The translations under genes were made by a program, and so were the position numbers. The notes under the pieces were generated by a model. The model was not told the origin of the DNA. It was given only the letters and a program-made list of their open reading frames with translations, and did not search any database. Positions 6,515 through 17,000 of a DNA stretch of 29,437 nt are shown here, piece by piece (position 1 is the first letter of the stretch; each line of letters opens with the position of its first letter). This stretch comes from a virus: IMG/VR virus record IMGVR_UViG_3300034272_000285, positions 1 through 29,437 of that record. One strand, given 5' to 3'.

Positions 6515-7411
6515 ATGGAGATATTGAGAGTTTCGCCATATGCAGAAGTACCTGCTAATTTTGTAATTCCTGCGGGAATTGTAGATGCAGATATAACTGT
6601 TACCATAACGGATATGGCGGACCTTTCAATTTCAACATCAACCTTTACAGAGTCTTCTTCTGGAGAAGTTCTAGAAATTTCTTTGCCAGGGAAGTATGAC
6701 TCTTCATACAGAGTTGAGATTGTTAAAGATCTTGGAACATCAGATGAGCAAATTTTACAAGATGAGACATACGAGATAGTTAGACCGTATATTGATCCAT
6801 CAACAAAAGCAACAACAGCATCAGACATCGCAGCCTATGCATTAAATGAGGAAATTGCTAGAGCAATTATTGACTCAATAATCCCAGAAGGATTTTATTA
6901 TAAGAAAAAGGTTTTACATTTTACAGGAACAGGTGCCGACTATCTTCCAATCTGGGACGATGTTAAAAAAGTTTTAGCGGTATATGAAAACAATAAGTTA
7001 GTAGAAGATAGACAATACGAAGTATCATCAGACAAGACGGCGATTATCGAAAAGTCTTCTGATAACATCAATCGTGCAGAGTCTTCTCCACTAGTTTTAC
7101 CAGCAGCAGCATCGGATTCTTTGGACCCACAGTTTGTATATAGAGGGTTTGGCAAAACATGGGACTACCTAATAACTGTTGAGTATGGATATACAACAGT
7201 TCCATCAGACATTATCAGAGCAACAGAGATGCTAGTCCACGATTTAGAGTGTGGAAAGTTAGATTATTACAAGAGATTTATTTCTTCTTACAACACAGAT
7301 CAATACAGAATTCAGTTTGATAAGGGTCTTTTCGAAGGAACAGGAAATATAATTGTAGACAAGATACTTTCTAAGTATGCTAAGTCTATTACAAAAATTG
7401 GGGTGTTGTAA
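6515..7411 (+). CDS. Head-tail adaptor (connector) protein
   Basis: A 298-residue protein in the place of the HK97 gp6/SPP1 gp15-type adaptor, the ring below the portal. The N-terminal 95 residues are beta-rich (ITVTITDMADLSISTSTF, then YEIVRPYID). The C-terminal third is helical and ends with VPSDIIRATEMLVHDLECGKLDYYKRF and a closing segment DKGLFEGTGNIIVDKIL, which resembles the helical bundle of adaptors. It is longer than the minimal adaptors (about 100-150 residues) because of the extra beta-rich N-terminal part, which could be an added domain. ATG 6515 lies seven bases after the previous stop. The stop overlaps the next start as TAATG, so translation is probably coupled. Confidence 0.72.
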   Translation: MEILRVSPYAEVPANFVIPAGIVDADITVTITDMADLSISTSTFTESSSGEVLEISLPGKYDSSYRVEIVKDLGTSDEQILQDETYEIVRPYIDPSTKATTASDIAAYALNEEIARAIIDSIIPEGFYYKKKVLHFTGTGADYLPIWDDVKKVLAVYENNKLVEDRQYEVSSDKTAIIEKSSDNINRAESSPLVLPAAASDSLDPQFVYRGFGKTWDYLITVEYGYTTVPSDIIRATEMLVHDLECGKLDYYKRFISSYNTDQYRIQFDKGLFEGTGNIIVDKILSKYAKSITKIGVL

Positions 7412-7860
7412 TGACAGTTTGCGAAACTCCAGATTTTATGTTTCCAATGCAAGCCTCTCTTTATCACCCGATCATTGAGCAGGGTGACTTTGGTGCAATT
7501 AAAAAGCAATGGGTTTTAGATAGAACCTTTGCATGTAGTTTTTCATCAGGTGGATCAGCATTTAAAGAAGATGTAAAGCCAAATGTTAATATTACTCAGA
7601 ACTCACTATTGGTCGGAAGAACAAAATCAGACATAAGAATATCTTCAAGAGACAATAAGAATGCACTAACAAACATATTAATAACAGATATAAAAGACCA
7701 AGAAGGAAATCTAATATACATGGAAACCTCTGGCGTTAGATCTGGAAAACCAACTCTTTTTGAGATAGCAACCTGTGAGCCATTTGTAGGACCGTTCGGA
7801 GTTGTAGAATCATTTAAGTTAGTTATTAGAAGATCAGAGAATCAGTCAGGTGACCTATGA
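7411..7860 (+). CDS. Head-tail stopper-like neck protein
   Basis: A 149-residue protein between the adaptor and a gp10-like protein, where siphoviruses encode the stopper that closes the head channel (HK97 gp7/SPP1 gp16 position). The sequence is mostly beta-type, with SLLVGRTKSDIRISSRD, ITDIKDQEGNLIYMET and a final strand ESFKLVIRRSE. That pattern of an SH3-like small barrel suits the role, though sequence alone does not prove it. The start overlaps the adaptor stop and its stop overlaps the next start by four bases (ATGA). The call rests largely on order in the operon. Confidence 0.6.
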   Translation: MTVCETPDFMFPMQASLYHPIIEQGDFGAIKKQWVLDRTFACSFSSGGSAFKEDVKPNVNITQNSLLVGRTKSDIRISSRDNKNALTNILITDIKDQEGNLIYMETSGVRSGKPTLFEIATCEPFVGPFGVVESFKLVIRRSENQSGDL

Positions 7861-8531
7861 AACCAGTATACAATTCTAAGAAGTTTAAAAAAGAAATGAA
7901 TAATATCATGAAGTATTCTTTTGGTTTCTTGGACGGTGTTCAAAAAGGAAAGACCCCATTCTTAAAGTCTTTAGGAGTACAGACAGTAGAAATAATGAAG
8001 CAGTTCGTAGACTCAAATGCTAGAGTAAATCCAGAAATGCTACACCACATCTATGAATGGAATCGAACAGGCAGCCCTGCTGCAAGACTGTACGACATAT
8101 CGTTTACAACCAGTAACATTGGGCTATCATTTAAATCATCTTTTCGTCAATCAGAATCAATTCAAGATGGGTCAAAGACACCTTTTTATGACAAAGCAAG
8201 AATTATTGAAAGCGGAGTGTCTGTATTGATCAAGCCAAGAAACTCAGATGTTCTGGCTTTTGAAGAAGACGGAGAAATGGTGTTCACAAAAAAACCAATT
8301 AAAGTTACTAATCCTGGAGGAGTTGAAGCACAGGGTGGATTTGAAAAAACTATGGATCTATTTTTTAATAAATATTTTTCACAATCATTTTTGAGAACTA
8401 GTGGAGTTGCACAATATCTTGAAAACCCAGTAGTTTACAAGAAGAACTTAAGAGCAGGCAAAGCAAGAGGAAGAAGCAAAGGCCTTTCTGTTGGATACAC
8501 ATGGGTTGCTAATGCTGGGGTTGGTGCATAA
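7857..8531 (+). CDS. HK97 gp10-like tail completion/neck protein
   Basis: A 224-residue basic protein. The N-terminal helical segment (KKFKKEMNNIMKYSFGFLDG) and a following segment with RVNPEMLHHIYEWNRTGSP, then beta strands, fit the gp10-like family found between stopper and tail terminator. The end is rich in Lys, Arg and Gly. It shares ATGA with the gene before and TAATG with the gene after, so the three are very likely made together. It is longer than the usual 110-170 residues for this family. The family assignment is moderate; neck location is likely. Confidence 0.6.
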   Translation: MKPVYNSKKFKKEMNNIMKYSFGFLDGVQKGKTPFLKSLGVQTVEIMKQFVDSNARVNPEMLHHIYEWNRTGSPAARLYDISFTTSNIGLSFKSSFRQSESIQDGSKTPFYDKARIIESGVSVLIKPRNSDVLAFEEDGEMVFTKKPIKVTNPGGVEAQGGFEKTMDLFFNKYFSQSFLRTSGVAQYLENPVVYKKNLRAGKARGRSKGLSVGYTWVANAGVGA

Positions 8532-9139
8532 TGGCTGCAGCAATTCATCATCCTCCAACAATTATCAACGCTTACTTGGCAGACAAGATAGGTCCAAGTT
8601 TTGGTTCTTCTGGAGTAACTTATTTTTTTCCTACACTCCCTACCCAGATAGATGATTTAACAAATACATTCCCTCAGAGCAACGGTGTCTTTGGTGTGTA
8701 TGACAGAATGTTTAAGATGAGAAGAGAGGCTTTTCCATATATCAAGTGTGAGCAGTTGCTGTATTACTTTTATTCTGTAGGTGATGACGCACAAAAGAAT
8801 ATGATTATTACTCAGCAACAGATAAGTAATCTGCTTGATAATGGGGATGACTCAGCAAAAGACCTAAATGAATGGGCAGCAGCAAATGAGGGTGATTGGG
8901 ATGAAAACTCTCTACCACTGTTCTTCCATAACTTCAAGATCTACCAACTAGAAGAAACTAGAGATATAGTAGACTTTGGAACAGCCCGTACTTATGCGGG
9001 GAATAAGATAATTATCGATTACGACTGGCACCCAGTAAACGTATATCAAGGTGCTACCTGCTATAAACAGGGCGACATCGAGGGCAGTTTTGTTTGTACA
9101 TCAATAGATGGCCAATTGGTCTGGGATAAAAACACATAA
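8531..9139 (+). CDS. Tail terminator-like protein
   Basis: A 202-residue protein in the normal slot of the tail terminator, just before the major tail protein. The terminator ring caps the tail tube and joins it to the neck. Visible features are an opening IINAYLADKIG helix, the segment FKMRREAFPYIKCEQLLYYF with TQQQISNLLDN, a DWDENSLPLFFHNFKIYQLEE strand pair, and FGTARTYAGNKIIIDYDWH. No catalytic motif is seen. It begins at TAATG shared with the previous gene. A promoter for the major tail gene follows the stop. Function is by position with fair structural agreement. Confidence 0.6.
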   Translation: MAAAIHHPPTIINAYLADKIGPSFGSSGVTYFFPTLPTQIDDLTNTFPQSNGVFGVYDRMFKMRREAFPYIKCEQLLYYFYSVGDDAQKNMIITQQQISNLLDNGDDSAKDLNEWAAANEGDWDENSLPLFFHNFKIYQLEETRDIVDFGTARTYAGNKIIIDYDWHPVNVYQGATCYKQGDIEGSFVCTSIDGQLVWDKNT

Positions 9140-9150
9140 TAAAAAGGCAG

Positions 9151-9156
9151 TATAAT
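9151..9156 (+). promoter_or_regulatory. Candidate promoter for the major tail protein gene
   Basis: A consensus TATAAT (9151-9156) lies 50 bases before ATG 9207. It is not preceded by TGN and no -35 is clear. A leader of about 44 bases would include the AGAGGTGA binding site at 9194-9201. With the terminator at 9890-9915 it would make the major tail gene a separate unit. Confidence 0.45.
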
Positions 9157-9206
9157 TATAGCGAGGAAACAACCCCCTTTTAATAAAAATGAAAGAGGTG
9201 AGATAT

Positions 9207-9872
9207 ATGGCATACAGCCGTGGTTCAAGTAGTAACATTATCGTGGGTGCAGCAGCACTTTTTACACATAATGCAGGTCCACTAGGATTGGTATCATCTG
9301 GTGCTAATGCAGGAAAGATTACTGATGCTCAAGCAGCAACAGACCTTCCAGATTTAGCAGCAAGTGCAACATCCTACAAGGATGCATTGACATCAGACAA
9401 TGCGTTCACAAATATCGGTTACACATCAAATGGTTTGGAACTAGCGTTCGAACCAGATTTTGGTGAGGTAGCAGTAGATCAACTTCTCGACGTTGCTCGT
9501 TTGTTCAAGCAAGGTATGACAGTTAATTTAAATACATCTTTTGCAGAGGCAACACTAGAAAATCTTCTAGTAGCAATTGCAGCAGATACAGACGATCTAG
9601 ATGATTCAGTCGCAGGTCTTGTAGACATGAGAATGTCTGCAGGAGATATCGGTGACGTTCCACTAGAGCGTGGAATCGTAGCAGTAGGACCAGGTTCTGG
9701 TTCTGCACTAGATCCAAAGGAAAGAATCTATGTTGCATACCGTGCACTCTCAATCGAGAGCGTAACAGTATCAGCAAAGCGTGACGAGGCTTCAATGTTT
9801 GAAGTTTCATTCCGACTTCTTCCAAACGATGACGCATCATACGGTAAGATCGTAGACCGTTCACTCGTATAA
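9207..9872 (+). CDS. Major tail (tube) protein
   Basis: A 221-residue protein that would stack as rings to form the tail tube. It opens MAYSRGSSSNIIVGAAALF, followed by NIGYTSNGLELAFEPDFGEV, and ends with a strand-rich part including RALSIESVTVSAKRDEASM. Small size, beta-rich pattern, position before the tail chaperones and tape measure, and its own promoter and terminator all fit. I prefer ATG 9207 over ATG 9189 because AGAGGTGA sits five bases before it, and 9189 has no site. Arginine codons are mostly CGT (six of nine), a sign of high expression shared with the capsid gene. Confidence 0.85.
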   Translation: MAYSRGSSSNIIVGAAALFTHNAGPLGLVSSGANAGKITDAQAATDLPDLAASATSYKDALTSDNAFTNIGYTSNGLELAFEPDFGEVAVDQLLDVARLFKQGMTVNLNTSFAEATLENLLVAIAADTDDLDDSVAGLVDMRMSAGDIGDVPLERGIVAVGPGSGSALDPKERIYVAYRALSIESVTVSAKRDEASMFEVSFRLLPNDDASYGKIVDRSLV

Positions 9873-9889
9873 TACAACTCAATAGGACG

Positions 9890-9920
9890 AGCCCAGACCC
9901 TTGAAAGTCTGGGCTTTTCC
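9890..9920 (+). terminator. Rho-independent terminator after the major tail gene
   Basis: AGCCCAGAC (9890-9898) pairs without mismatch with GTCTGGGCT (9907-9915) around an eight-base loop, followed by TTT and a T-rich stretch to about 9930. A classical terminator, 17 bases past the stop. Confidence 0.9.
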
Positions 9921-9929
9921 ATTTCCATT

Positions 9930-9938
9930 TGGTATACT
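9930..9938 (+). promoter_or_regulatory. Extended -10 promoter giving a leaderless transcript
   Basis: TGG followed by TATACT (9933-9938), then six bases TATATA, then ATG 9945. The expected transcription start is the A of the ATG itself. No Shine-Dalgarno sequence is present; the upstream sequence is the T-rich tail of the terminator, so readthrough is not the likely source of this mRNA. Confidence 0.7.
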
Positions 9939-9944
9939 TATATA

Positions 9945-10625
9945 ATGGCAACCAGCATATATCCAAAAAGAAAGTTTTATTTTGTAGACAGGACAGAGAT
10001 TAATGCTGGGCCCCTTAAAATAAAGCACCTTAGAGATTTTCTAGAAACCTTTGAGCCAATCAAAGAAGCAAAAACAGACAATGAGTCAATATCTATTTTA
10101 GTTGACTGTGCTTTAATAGCAATGAAGCAGTATGCCCCACATATTAAAACGGTAGAAGACCTTGAAGATAATTTAGACCTTCCAACAATTTATGAGGTTT
10201 TAGACATAGCAGCAGGAATTAAAATTAATCAAAAATCAGAAGAGCCAGTAAAATCTCAAGCAGTAGAAAGTGGCTCATCATGGGAGACCCTAGATTTAGC
10301 AAAACTGGAGTCAGAGGTTTTTGTTCTTGGAATATGGAAAGATTATGAAGAACTAGAAGAGTCTTTATCTATGGCAGAACTAAGTGCAACACTTGAAATA
10401 AAAAGAGAACTAGAATATAATGATAAAAAGTTTTTTGCTGCAATGAAGGGTATTGATTTAGATAAGCAGTCAAAGAAGGGCAACGAATGGGAAGACATGA
10501 AAGCCAGGGTATTTAGCAAAGGCAAGGCAACAGATGGAAGCGACATTATGGCTCTGCAGGGCAAGAATGCAGAAAGGGCTGGGTTTGGAATTGGAATGGG
10601 CCTCACTTACGAGGTTTACGAATAG
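9945..10625 (+). CDS. Tail assembly chaperone, long form (fused G-T type)
   Basis: A 226-residue protein thought to hold the tape measure and guide tube assembly. Residues 20-95 (PLKIKHLRDFLETF to LDLPTIYEVLDIAAGIKI) form the G-like domain and are clearly related to the next gene. Residues 135-226 (DYEELEESLSMAELSATLEI, KKFFAAMKGIDLDKQS, then ALQGKNAERAGFGIGMGL) are a second domain of the type found in actinophage tail chaperones. In most siphoviruses the longer chaperone is made by a ribosomal frameshift; here both parts are in one open frame and no frameshift is needed. Translation appears leaderless. The stop TAG is followed by a promoter for the short form. Confidence 0.82.
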   Translation: MATSIYPKRKFYFVDRTEINAGPLKIKHLRDFLETFEPIKEAKTDNESISILVDCALIAMKQYAPHIKTVEDLEDNLDLPTIYEVLDIAAGIKINQKSEEPVKSQAVESGSSWETLDLAKLESEVFVLGIWKDYEELEESLSMAELSATLEIKRELEYNDKKFFAAMKGIDLDKQSKKGNEWEDMKARVFSKGKATDGSDIMALQGKNAERAGFGIGMGLTYEVYE

Positions 10626-10646
10626 CCAAAAAATAAGCCTGCGCTA

Positions 10647-10655
10647 TGGTATAAT
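10647..10655 (+). promoter_or_regulatory. Extended -10 promoter before the short chaperone and tape measure
   Basis: TGG followed by TATAAT (10650-10655). Transcription would start near 10662, giving a leader of about 19 bases with AAGGAGG (10670-10676) before ATG 10681. No -35 is evident. It could feed the tape measure and tail-tip genes, since no terminator is visible downstream before 20181. Confidence 0.65.
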
Positions 10656-10680
10656 TAACTAAACCTTATAAGGAGGATAA

Positions 10681-11004
10681 ATGTCTACAAAAGTTGAAGA
10701 CAAAGAGGAACTACATCTTATCGATGGAACAAAGTTTGAAGTAAGACCACTAAAGATCTCATTACTAAAGCCATTTATGCAGAAGTTTAATGAGTTACAG
10801 GAAGTGGCAGAAGATAACGAAAAATCAATGAACGTTCTGCTAGATTGCGTACAGATTGCATTCAAGCAGTATCTACCACTAGTGGCAGACAACAGAGAGG
10901 CGATTGAGGAAAATCTAGATCTTCCTACAGTCTATAAGATTATTGATGCAGCGTCAGGTATGAAACTGGCAGATGCAACAGGTCTTTTAAACTCAATCAA
11001 ATAA
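10681..11004 (+). CDS. Tail assembly chaperone, short form (G-like paralogue)
   Basis: A 107-residue acidic protein related throughout to residues 15-95 of the long chaperone: both carry PLKI near the start, a DNE segment, LLDC or LVDC followed by QIAFKQY or LIAMKQY, ENLDLPTVY or DNLDLPTIY, and an AASGMKL or IAAGIKI end. The shared pattern shows duplication of one ancestral gene. It has its own promoter and a strong AAGGAGG site. Near the end, 10986-10992 reads TTTAAAC in slippery phase; a -1 shift there would replace the last three residues by LNQIKKKVLMSG and stop at 11030, past the tape measure start. The stop in frame is 11002-11004. Confidence 0.85.
   Translation: MSTKVEDKEELHLIDGTKFEVRPLKISLLKPFMQKFNELQEVAEDNEKSMNVLLDCVQIAFKQYLPLVADNREAIEENLDLPTVYKIIDAASGMKLADATGLLNSIK
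10986..10992 (+). promoter_or_regulatory. Possible -1 frameshift heptamer
   Basis: T TTA AAC is arranged so that the zero frame reads TTA then AAC, the X XXY YYZ pattern of a -1 slip. It lies four codons before the stop of the short chaperone. I see no strong stem-loop after it and no upstream Shine-Dalgarno stimulator, so use is uncertain. The extension would be only 12 residues. Confidence 0.35.
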
Positions 11005-11022
11005 AGAAGAAGGTGTTAATGA

Positions 11023-14000
11023 GTGGCTGATGTAAACTCCAATATTGGTATTAATTTTGATACCACAGCAGCCCTTGCATCTCTTCGTAAACTCCAGGCT
11101 GGATTAAGCACATTTAATCAATCCCTAACTCAGGGTAACGTTGCAGCAATGAATGCCCAGAAGGGCCTTAATTCTCAACTAATCCAAGCAATCAATGCAA
11201 CTGGAAAGTTTGTTGCAAGTCAAAAAGAAATAGCAACAAGCACAGGATCTTTTACTCAGGCTCTTGAAAAAAATCAACTGTCAATGCGACAGTACTTTAG
11301 GTACACCGCAGCAGCAGCGACGGCAAACACAAAAACCTTTAAAGGCATGTTTGCACAAGAGCGTGAGATTATTAACCGTGCTCGTAAAGACAGAGTAAAA
11401 CTTCTTCAGTCTCAATACATTCAACTAGGTAATGCCAATGGCGACCTTGTCAAGGTTTTGCAGGTAGTTCCAAAGCATCTACAAATGGCTAATGGTAAGT
11501 ATGCCGACTATACAACAAGAGTGCAGATGGCTGCCCAGCGTCAACAGTTCTTAAACCAGTTATTAAAACAAGGATCAACAAACCTCCTAAACTTTGGTAA
11601 GAACACTCAGTGGGCAGGACGTCAGTTGATGGTTGGTTTGACAATCCCACTTTCTATTCTTGGATCTGCAGCAGCAAAGACATTTATGGAAATGGAAGAG
11701 GCAGTCCTTAAGTTTACAAGAGTTTACGGAGACATAACTACTTCTGGAGATGCAACTAACAAAGCCGTTGCTGACATACAAAGACTAGGTAAAGAATTTA
11801 CAAAATACGGCATTGCTGTAAAGGACACAATGGAAATGGCTGCAACAGCAGCAGCGATGGGTATGCAGGGAAGTGCTCTAGAAGCCCAAGTAGTCCAGGC
11901 GACAAGACTTTCAGTCCTTGGTCAAGTAGAGCAACAGCAAGCACTTGAGACTACTATTTCCTTACAAAATGCTTTTGGTGTTTCTTCAGAACAACTTGCA
12001 CAAAAAATTAACTTTCTTAACGCAGTAGAAAACCAGACTGTTCTTTCTATCGAAGATTTAACGATTGCAATTCCAAAGGCTGGACCAGTTGTAAAGCAAC
12101 TTGGTGGAGATGTTGAAGATCTAGCATTCTTTATGACTGCAATGAAGGAAGGTGGAATCAACGCATCAGAAGGTGCTAACGCACTTAAGTCTGGTCTTGC
12201 TTCTATGATTAACCCAGCAAAGAAGACCAGCGAGTTCCTTGCAGGACTTGGAATTAATATCAAGGGAATTGTAGATAACAATGCTGGAAACTTAAAGGGC
12301 ACAGTAGTAGGACTTGCTAGAGCACTAGATACTCTAGATCCACTTAATCGTGCTCGTGCTATTGAACAACTATTTGGTAAGTTCCAGTTTGCTCGTATGT
12401 CAACATTGTTCCAAAACGTTGCAAAAGATGGAACTCAAGCATCTAGAGCACTAGATCTTGCTGGAGCATCAATTGAAGAATTAGCAATTTTATCTGAACG
12501 AGAATTGGCAAGAGTCGAAAATTCAACAGGGGCTAAATTCAAAAAAGCCATGGAAAATTTAAAGAATGAATTAGTTCCAGTAGGTAAAGCATTCTTACAA
12601 GCAGTAACCCCAATAGTTGAGTTTGTTGGAAAAATATTAACAAAGTTTAATGGCCTTAGTGATGGAACTAAGAAGGTCATAACAATTATGATTGGAGTGC
12701 TTGGAGCCATTGCCCCAGTTGCACTTATGACATTTGGTGTTCTTGTTAACGGTATTGCAAACGTAATTAAGTTCTTTGCAATGCTCCGTGGTGGAATTGC
12801 TAAACTTAATGGACAAAACAATGTATTAGGTGGAGGGTTTGACTATTTAACTAATCAGCAAACAGAATTACTTGCAGAAACAAATGCTCTTCATACCTCT
12901 CACCAGCAACTTCTTTCTACATTCAATGTTGAAAAAGGTGCAGTCGATGCATTAGCCCTAGCATACGGAAATGCAGCCAGCCAAGCAAGAGCCCTTGCCC
13001 AATCATCACCAGGTCTGTTTAACTCAGTACCAGGACCTGCTGGGGCCGTAGCAGGGCTACCCCCTAAGAAGTTTGCAACTGGTGGAGTTGTTCCAGGTAG
13101 TGGAAACAAAGACACAGTTCCAGCATTACTAACTCCTGGTGAAGTTGTTCTTACAAAGCAGACTGCAAAAGAAAACCCAGAACTAGTTGAAGCACTTCAA
13201 AATGGATCCGTAATGAAGTACGGGACAGGAACTGGGAAGCGACAGACTGCGGGACATGCATCCAAGGGAGCAGCGTTTGATGTTGGTGGCCGTAAACTTA
13301 GTTTAGGAATAAAGCCAGAGTCTGAAGCAAACGTTCAAAATGTACAAGCACTTGTTAAGGCTATGGAATCTGGAATTGGTGGAGTTACCAATGGAACAGA
13401 AATAGTTGAAGAAGTTTTTGCAAGGTTTGCAGGAGACTCAAAGGTATCGCTTACAGATTTTATTGCTGAATTAAGAATTGCAACAGAAGAAATGAGTGGT
13501 ATTGCTTTATCTTCTAATGATATTAATGAAGCAGCAGGAAGAGAAGGAGCCAGCAAAAAAATTGCAGGTCACTCAGCATCTGAGGCTGGAGTAGGAACAC
13601 TAAGAAAAGAATCTGAAAGATTAGGTCCAGATCAATTAGCAGAGTATGACAGAATGGACAAGATTGTAAATGAAACTGCAGACAAACTAGAAAGAGAAAG
13701 ACCAGACTTAACAAAAACACAAAGACAGGTTGATAGAGCACACACAGGCGCAGTTGGTGCTACAGCAAAAAGCACTAAAGAAGGCTGGGCTCCTGATTTT
13801 TATGATCTTGGAACACATAATGAAAATGAAATGTCTCAGACTTTAACTAAAAATGATGAGGCAAGAAAAAAGTATTTAGAAGTATTGGCATCATCATCTG
13901 CAACAGAAGAACAAATTGCCTCTATAACAAAAAAAATAAATGAGAATGGAGCATTAACTGAGTCAGAACTTCAAATTCAAAAAGGTGTTCTTGAACAAAT

Positions 14001-17000
14001 GCTCAGAGATAAAGATTTCATGGCTGCAGAGCAAAAGAAAAAAGGAAAGGGTCCTCTTGCAATTGAAAAAACAATGCTTGCAACAGTTTCTGATGCAGAA
14101 CTGCGTGAAAAATATCCAAGAGTAGCACCAGAAGATACAAGATCTACAGAAGAAAGAAGTGCAGCAGGACAGGTTGCACTTACAAAAAGATTTGGCAAAA
14201 GAAATCAAGCAGGAGTAGATTCAAGCGAAGGTTTTGTCCCACTATCAGAAGCCGAAAAGAAAGCAAGGCTTGATTCAATTACAGTTGCTGAAGATGTAGA
14301 CGCAGACCTTACTGATGCAGAGAAAAAAGCAGAGACAGCATCACCATCAAGAAGAACTAAGCGTCTTGGAAAAGACATTGCTGATGGCCTTGCACAAGGT
14401 TTAGAAGAGGGAACTCCTGGAGTAAAAACAAAGTCTTCACAACTTACTGATGCTGCACTTCCATCAGCAGCAGAAACACAAGCAAAAACAGATAAAATGG
14501 ATCTTGGAAACAAGGCTTTCTATGATGACATTGATACACCAGAGATGCGTGATGAAAGACAGGTTCTTAAATCTTTAGATAGACAAAGAAGAAAGCGTGG
14601 GGCTACAGGAACAGTAGACGAAGTCTCATCAACACCAGCAGCATCTCAAGCGTCGCTTCTATCTGCTTCAAAAACTAGAGTAGTAAAAGCAACAGAAGAA
14701 TTAGCAGTTGAAACCGAAAAGGCAGTTGTTGCACAATCTCAGATAGTTGAACAAATAAAAGATGAGAGTAAAACAAGAGTAAAGATTAAAGGAAATACTG
14801 TCAACATTGGTAAGAATGGCGAAGAAGAAAGAGTTGTTAATGGAGTAAGCGATGTAGCAGATTCAACACTATTAGTTGCAGATCAAACAGATGAACTTGG
14901 AACTGCAACTGGTGATGCTGTTAATGCTCAAACAACAAATGCAGAGAATCTTATAACTACTGGGCAGTTAACTGATGCAGCAAATAACAATCTTGGAGAA
15001 ATGCTTCCAGCAATGGATCAAACAGGAATTGCACAGCAAGACCTTGCAACATCTTCTGCCAATATTGCAGTTGTAAATGATGATATAGAAGCAGAAAAAA
15101 GAGAACAGTTAGCACAACTAAAAGCATATAATGCTCAAGAGGCTGCACGTATGGCAGCAGAAAACGGAATTGTTCCACCAGGAAGCCAGTCAGCAAATGA
15201 AGAACTAGGAAAAAATAGAATGGGATCAGTTGAGGCTTATGAAGAAGCATCCACTTATACCAGAGATAAGAATGGCCAAATCATCTTTGATCCAGAACTT
15301 GATGCAGATGGAAAGAAGCAGCCAACAACTCTTTCAGCAAAGCAGGTTAAAGAAAAGAAGCGTGGGATGCGTAGAGAGAAGGTTGGAAGGTTTTCTGGTA
15401 AAGCCTCTGGTGCACTGGGGGCAGCAACCATGGCAGCAGGAATGGCTGGGGCACCACCACAGGTCACAGCAGCACTTGGTATAGCATCAACAGCATCTCA
15501 GTTTGCCCCAATGATTGCAGGCCTCACAGGACCGCAGGGTATTGTGGTAGCACTAGCAGCAGTAGCAGCAGGAGCATACCTATTCAACAAGCACCTTAAC
15601 GCTATGGCTGGTAAAGCAGCACAGTTTGCAAAAGACTTATCTGCAACAAGAAGTGGACTTAAAGCAATAGGTGAGGTTTCTGGTAAGGTTGGCTCATCTG
15701 AAATAATGGATAAGCGTAGACAAAAGAGTCAGTATGGAAAATATGATGAAGCAGTAAAGATTGACGATATATTTGGAAAGCAATTCTTAGGATCAGATGC
15801 TGGTAAAAAAGAAAAAGAACTATTCCAAAAGAATGCTAAAGAGTTTGGTAATGATAAGGCTGTATCAGATCTAGCATTAAAACTTGCAACAGGTGTTGCA
15901 GACGGAGTATTAGATAGTGACGCAGCAAACAGTATTGCAGCAGCACTTGCTATAGACCTTAAAGATGCAAAACTTGAAATGCAAGTTATTGGTCAAATGA
16001 ACTCATTGATTGGTCCAGATGGTGAAGACCTAAAGAAGGACCCAATGAAGACCAGAATTGGCATAATGGCAAAGGCAGGACAAAGAACTAGAGATCTTGA
16101 AACTGATATTGCATCAAAGTCTGGTTTTGGAGAAAGTTCAAGAAAAGAAGTTGCAGCACTTGCAGCACTAAACATGAACAACCTAGAACTAGCAACAATG
16201 ATGGCTGATCAGGTACAAATTGAATACGAAACACAAAAGAAAAAACTTGAAGCAGAGTTGGCAGCAACAACAAATGCACAAAAGAAGTTAGATCTTGAAA
16301 AACAAATTTCGACTCTTAATGCTCAGAATCTAAAAGATTCACAGTTTATGAATGATAATATTGCTGCACAAATAAATAAAAATGCTATAAGTTTTAACAA
16401 GGTTTACAGTGGATCTGTTTGGGGTAAGCAGGCAATGCGTGAAGATGCATACTTTGATGCATCTAAGGCCCAGGTTGAGTCTACATACAAGGGCACAGAT
16501 CAAGAGGGTGCAGCAAAGAGTTTCTTGAATAAAACCAAGTCTCTTGTAACAGACACCACGACTGGAAAATATAATTCAAGTACTGGTCAGTATGTAAAGA
16601 CTGGCCTAGGCACAGCAGAAGCAGCACAAAAGTTCCAAGCAAAAATGGAAATGCTTGTAGGAAGCAAGGTATTGAGCCCAGGAGAAGCAACAAGTTACAT
16701 GGATCTTTTCCGTGGCAAGTTAAATGAGATGGACTTTTTATTAAACGCAGGAATTAAAACAAAGGGTGCTGCAAAGACAAAAGAGTTGTTTGGAATGTTT
16801 GCAGGCTTTAGTGCTGGAGGAAGAAAGCAAGCAACATCAATCATTACTGAAATGATTATGAAGAAGAAGGATCCAGCAGAGTTTGATTCAATTATGGAAA
16901 CCCTGAAGAGCGTTCAATCAATGGATGGAAACACTCTTGATTTTGAAGTTCTTGTCAAGACAACAGGACTTGAGGGAATTGAAAAAATTAAAAAAGAGCA

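Noticed and set aside
9189-9206. ATG 9189 as start of the major tail gene
   Set aside because: The added residues are coded by the Shine-Dalgarno region itself; ATG 9207 is correctly spaced.
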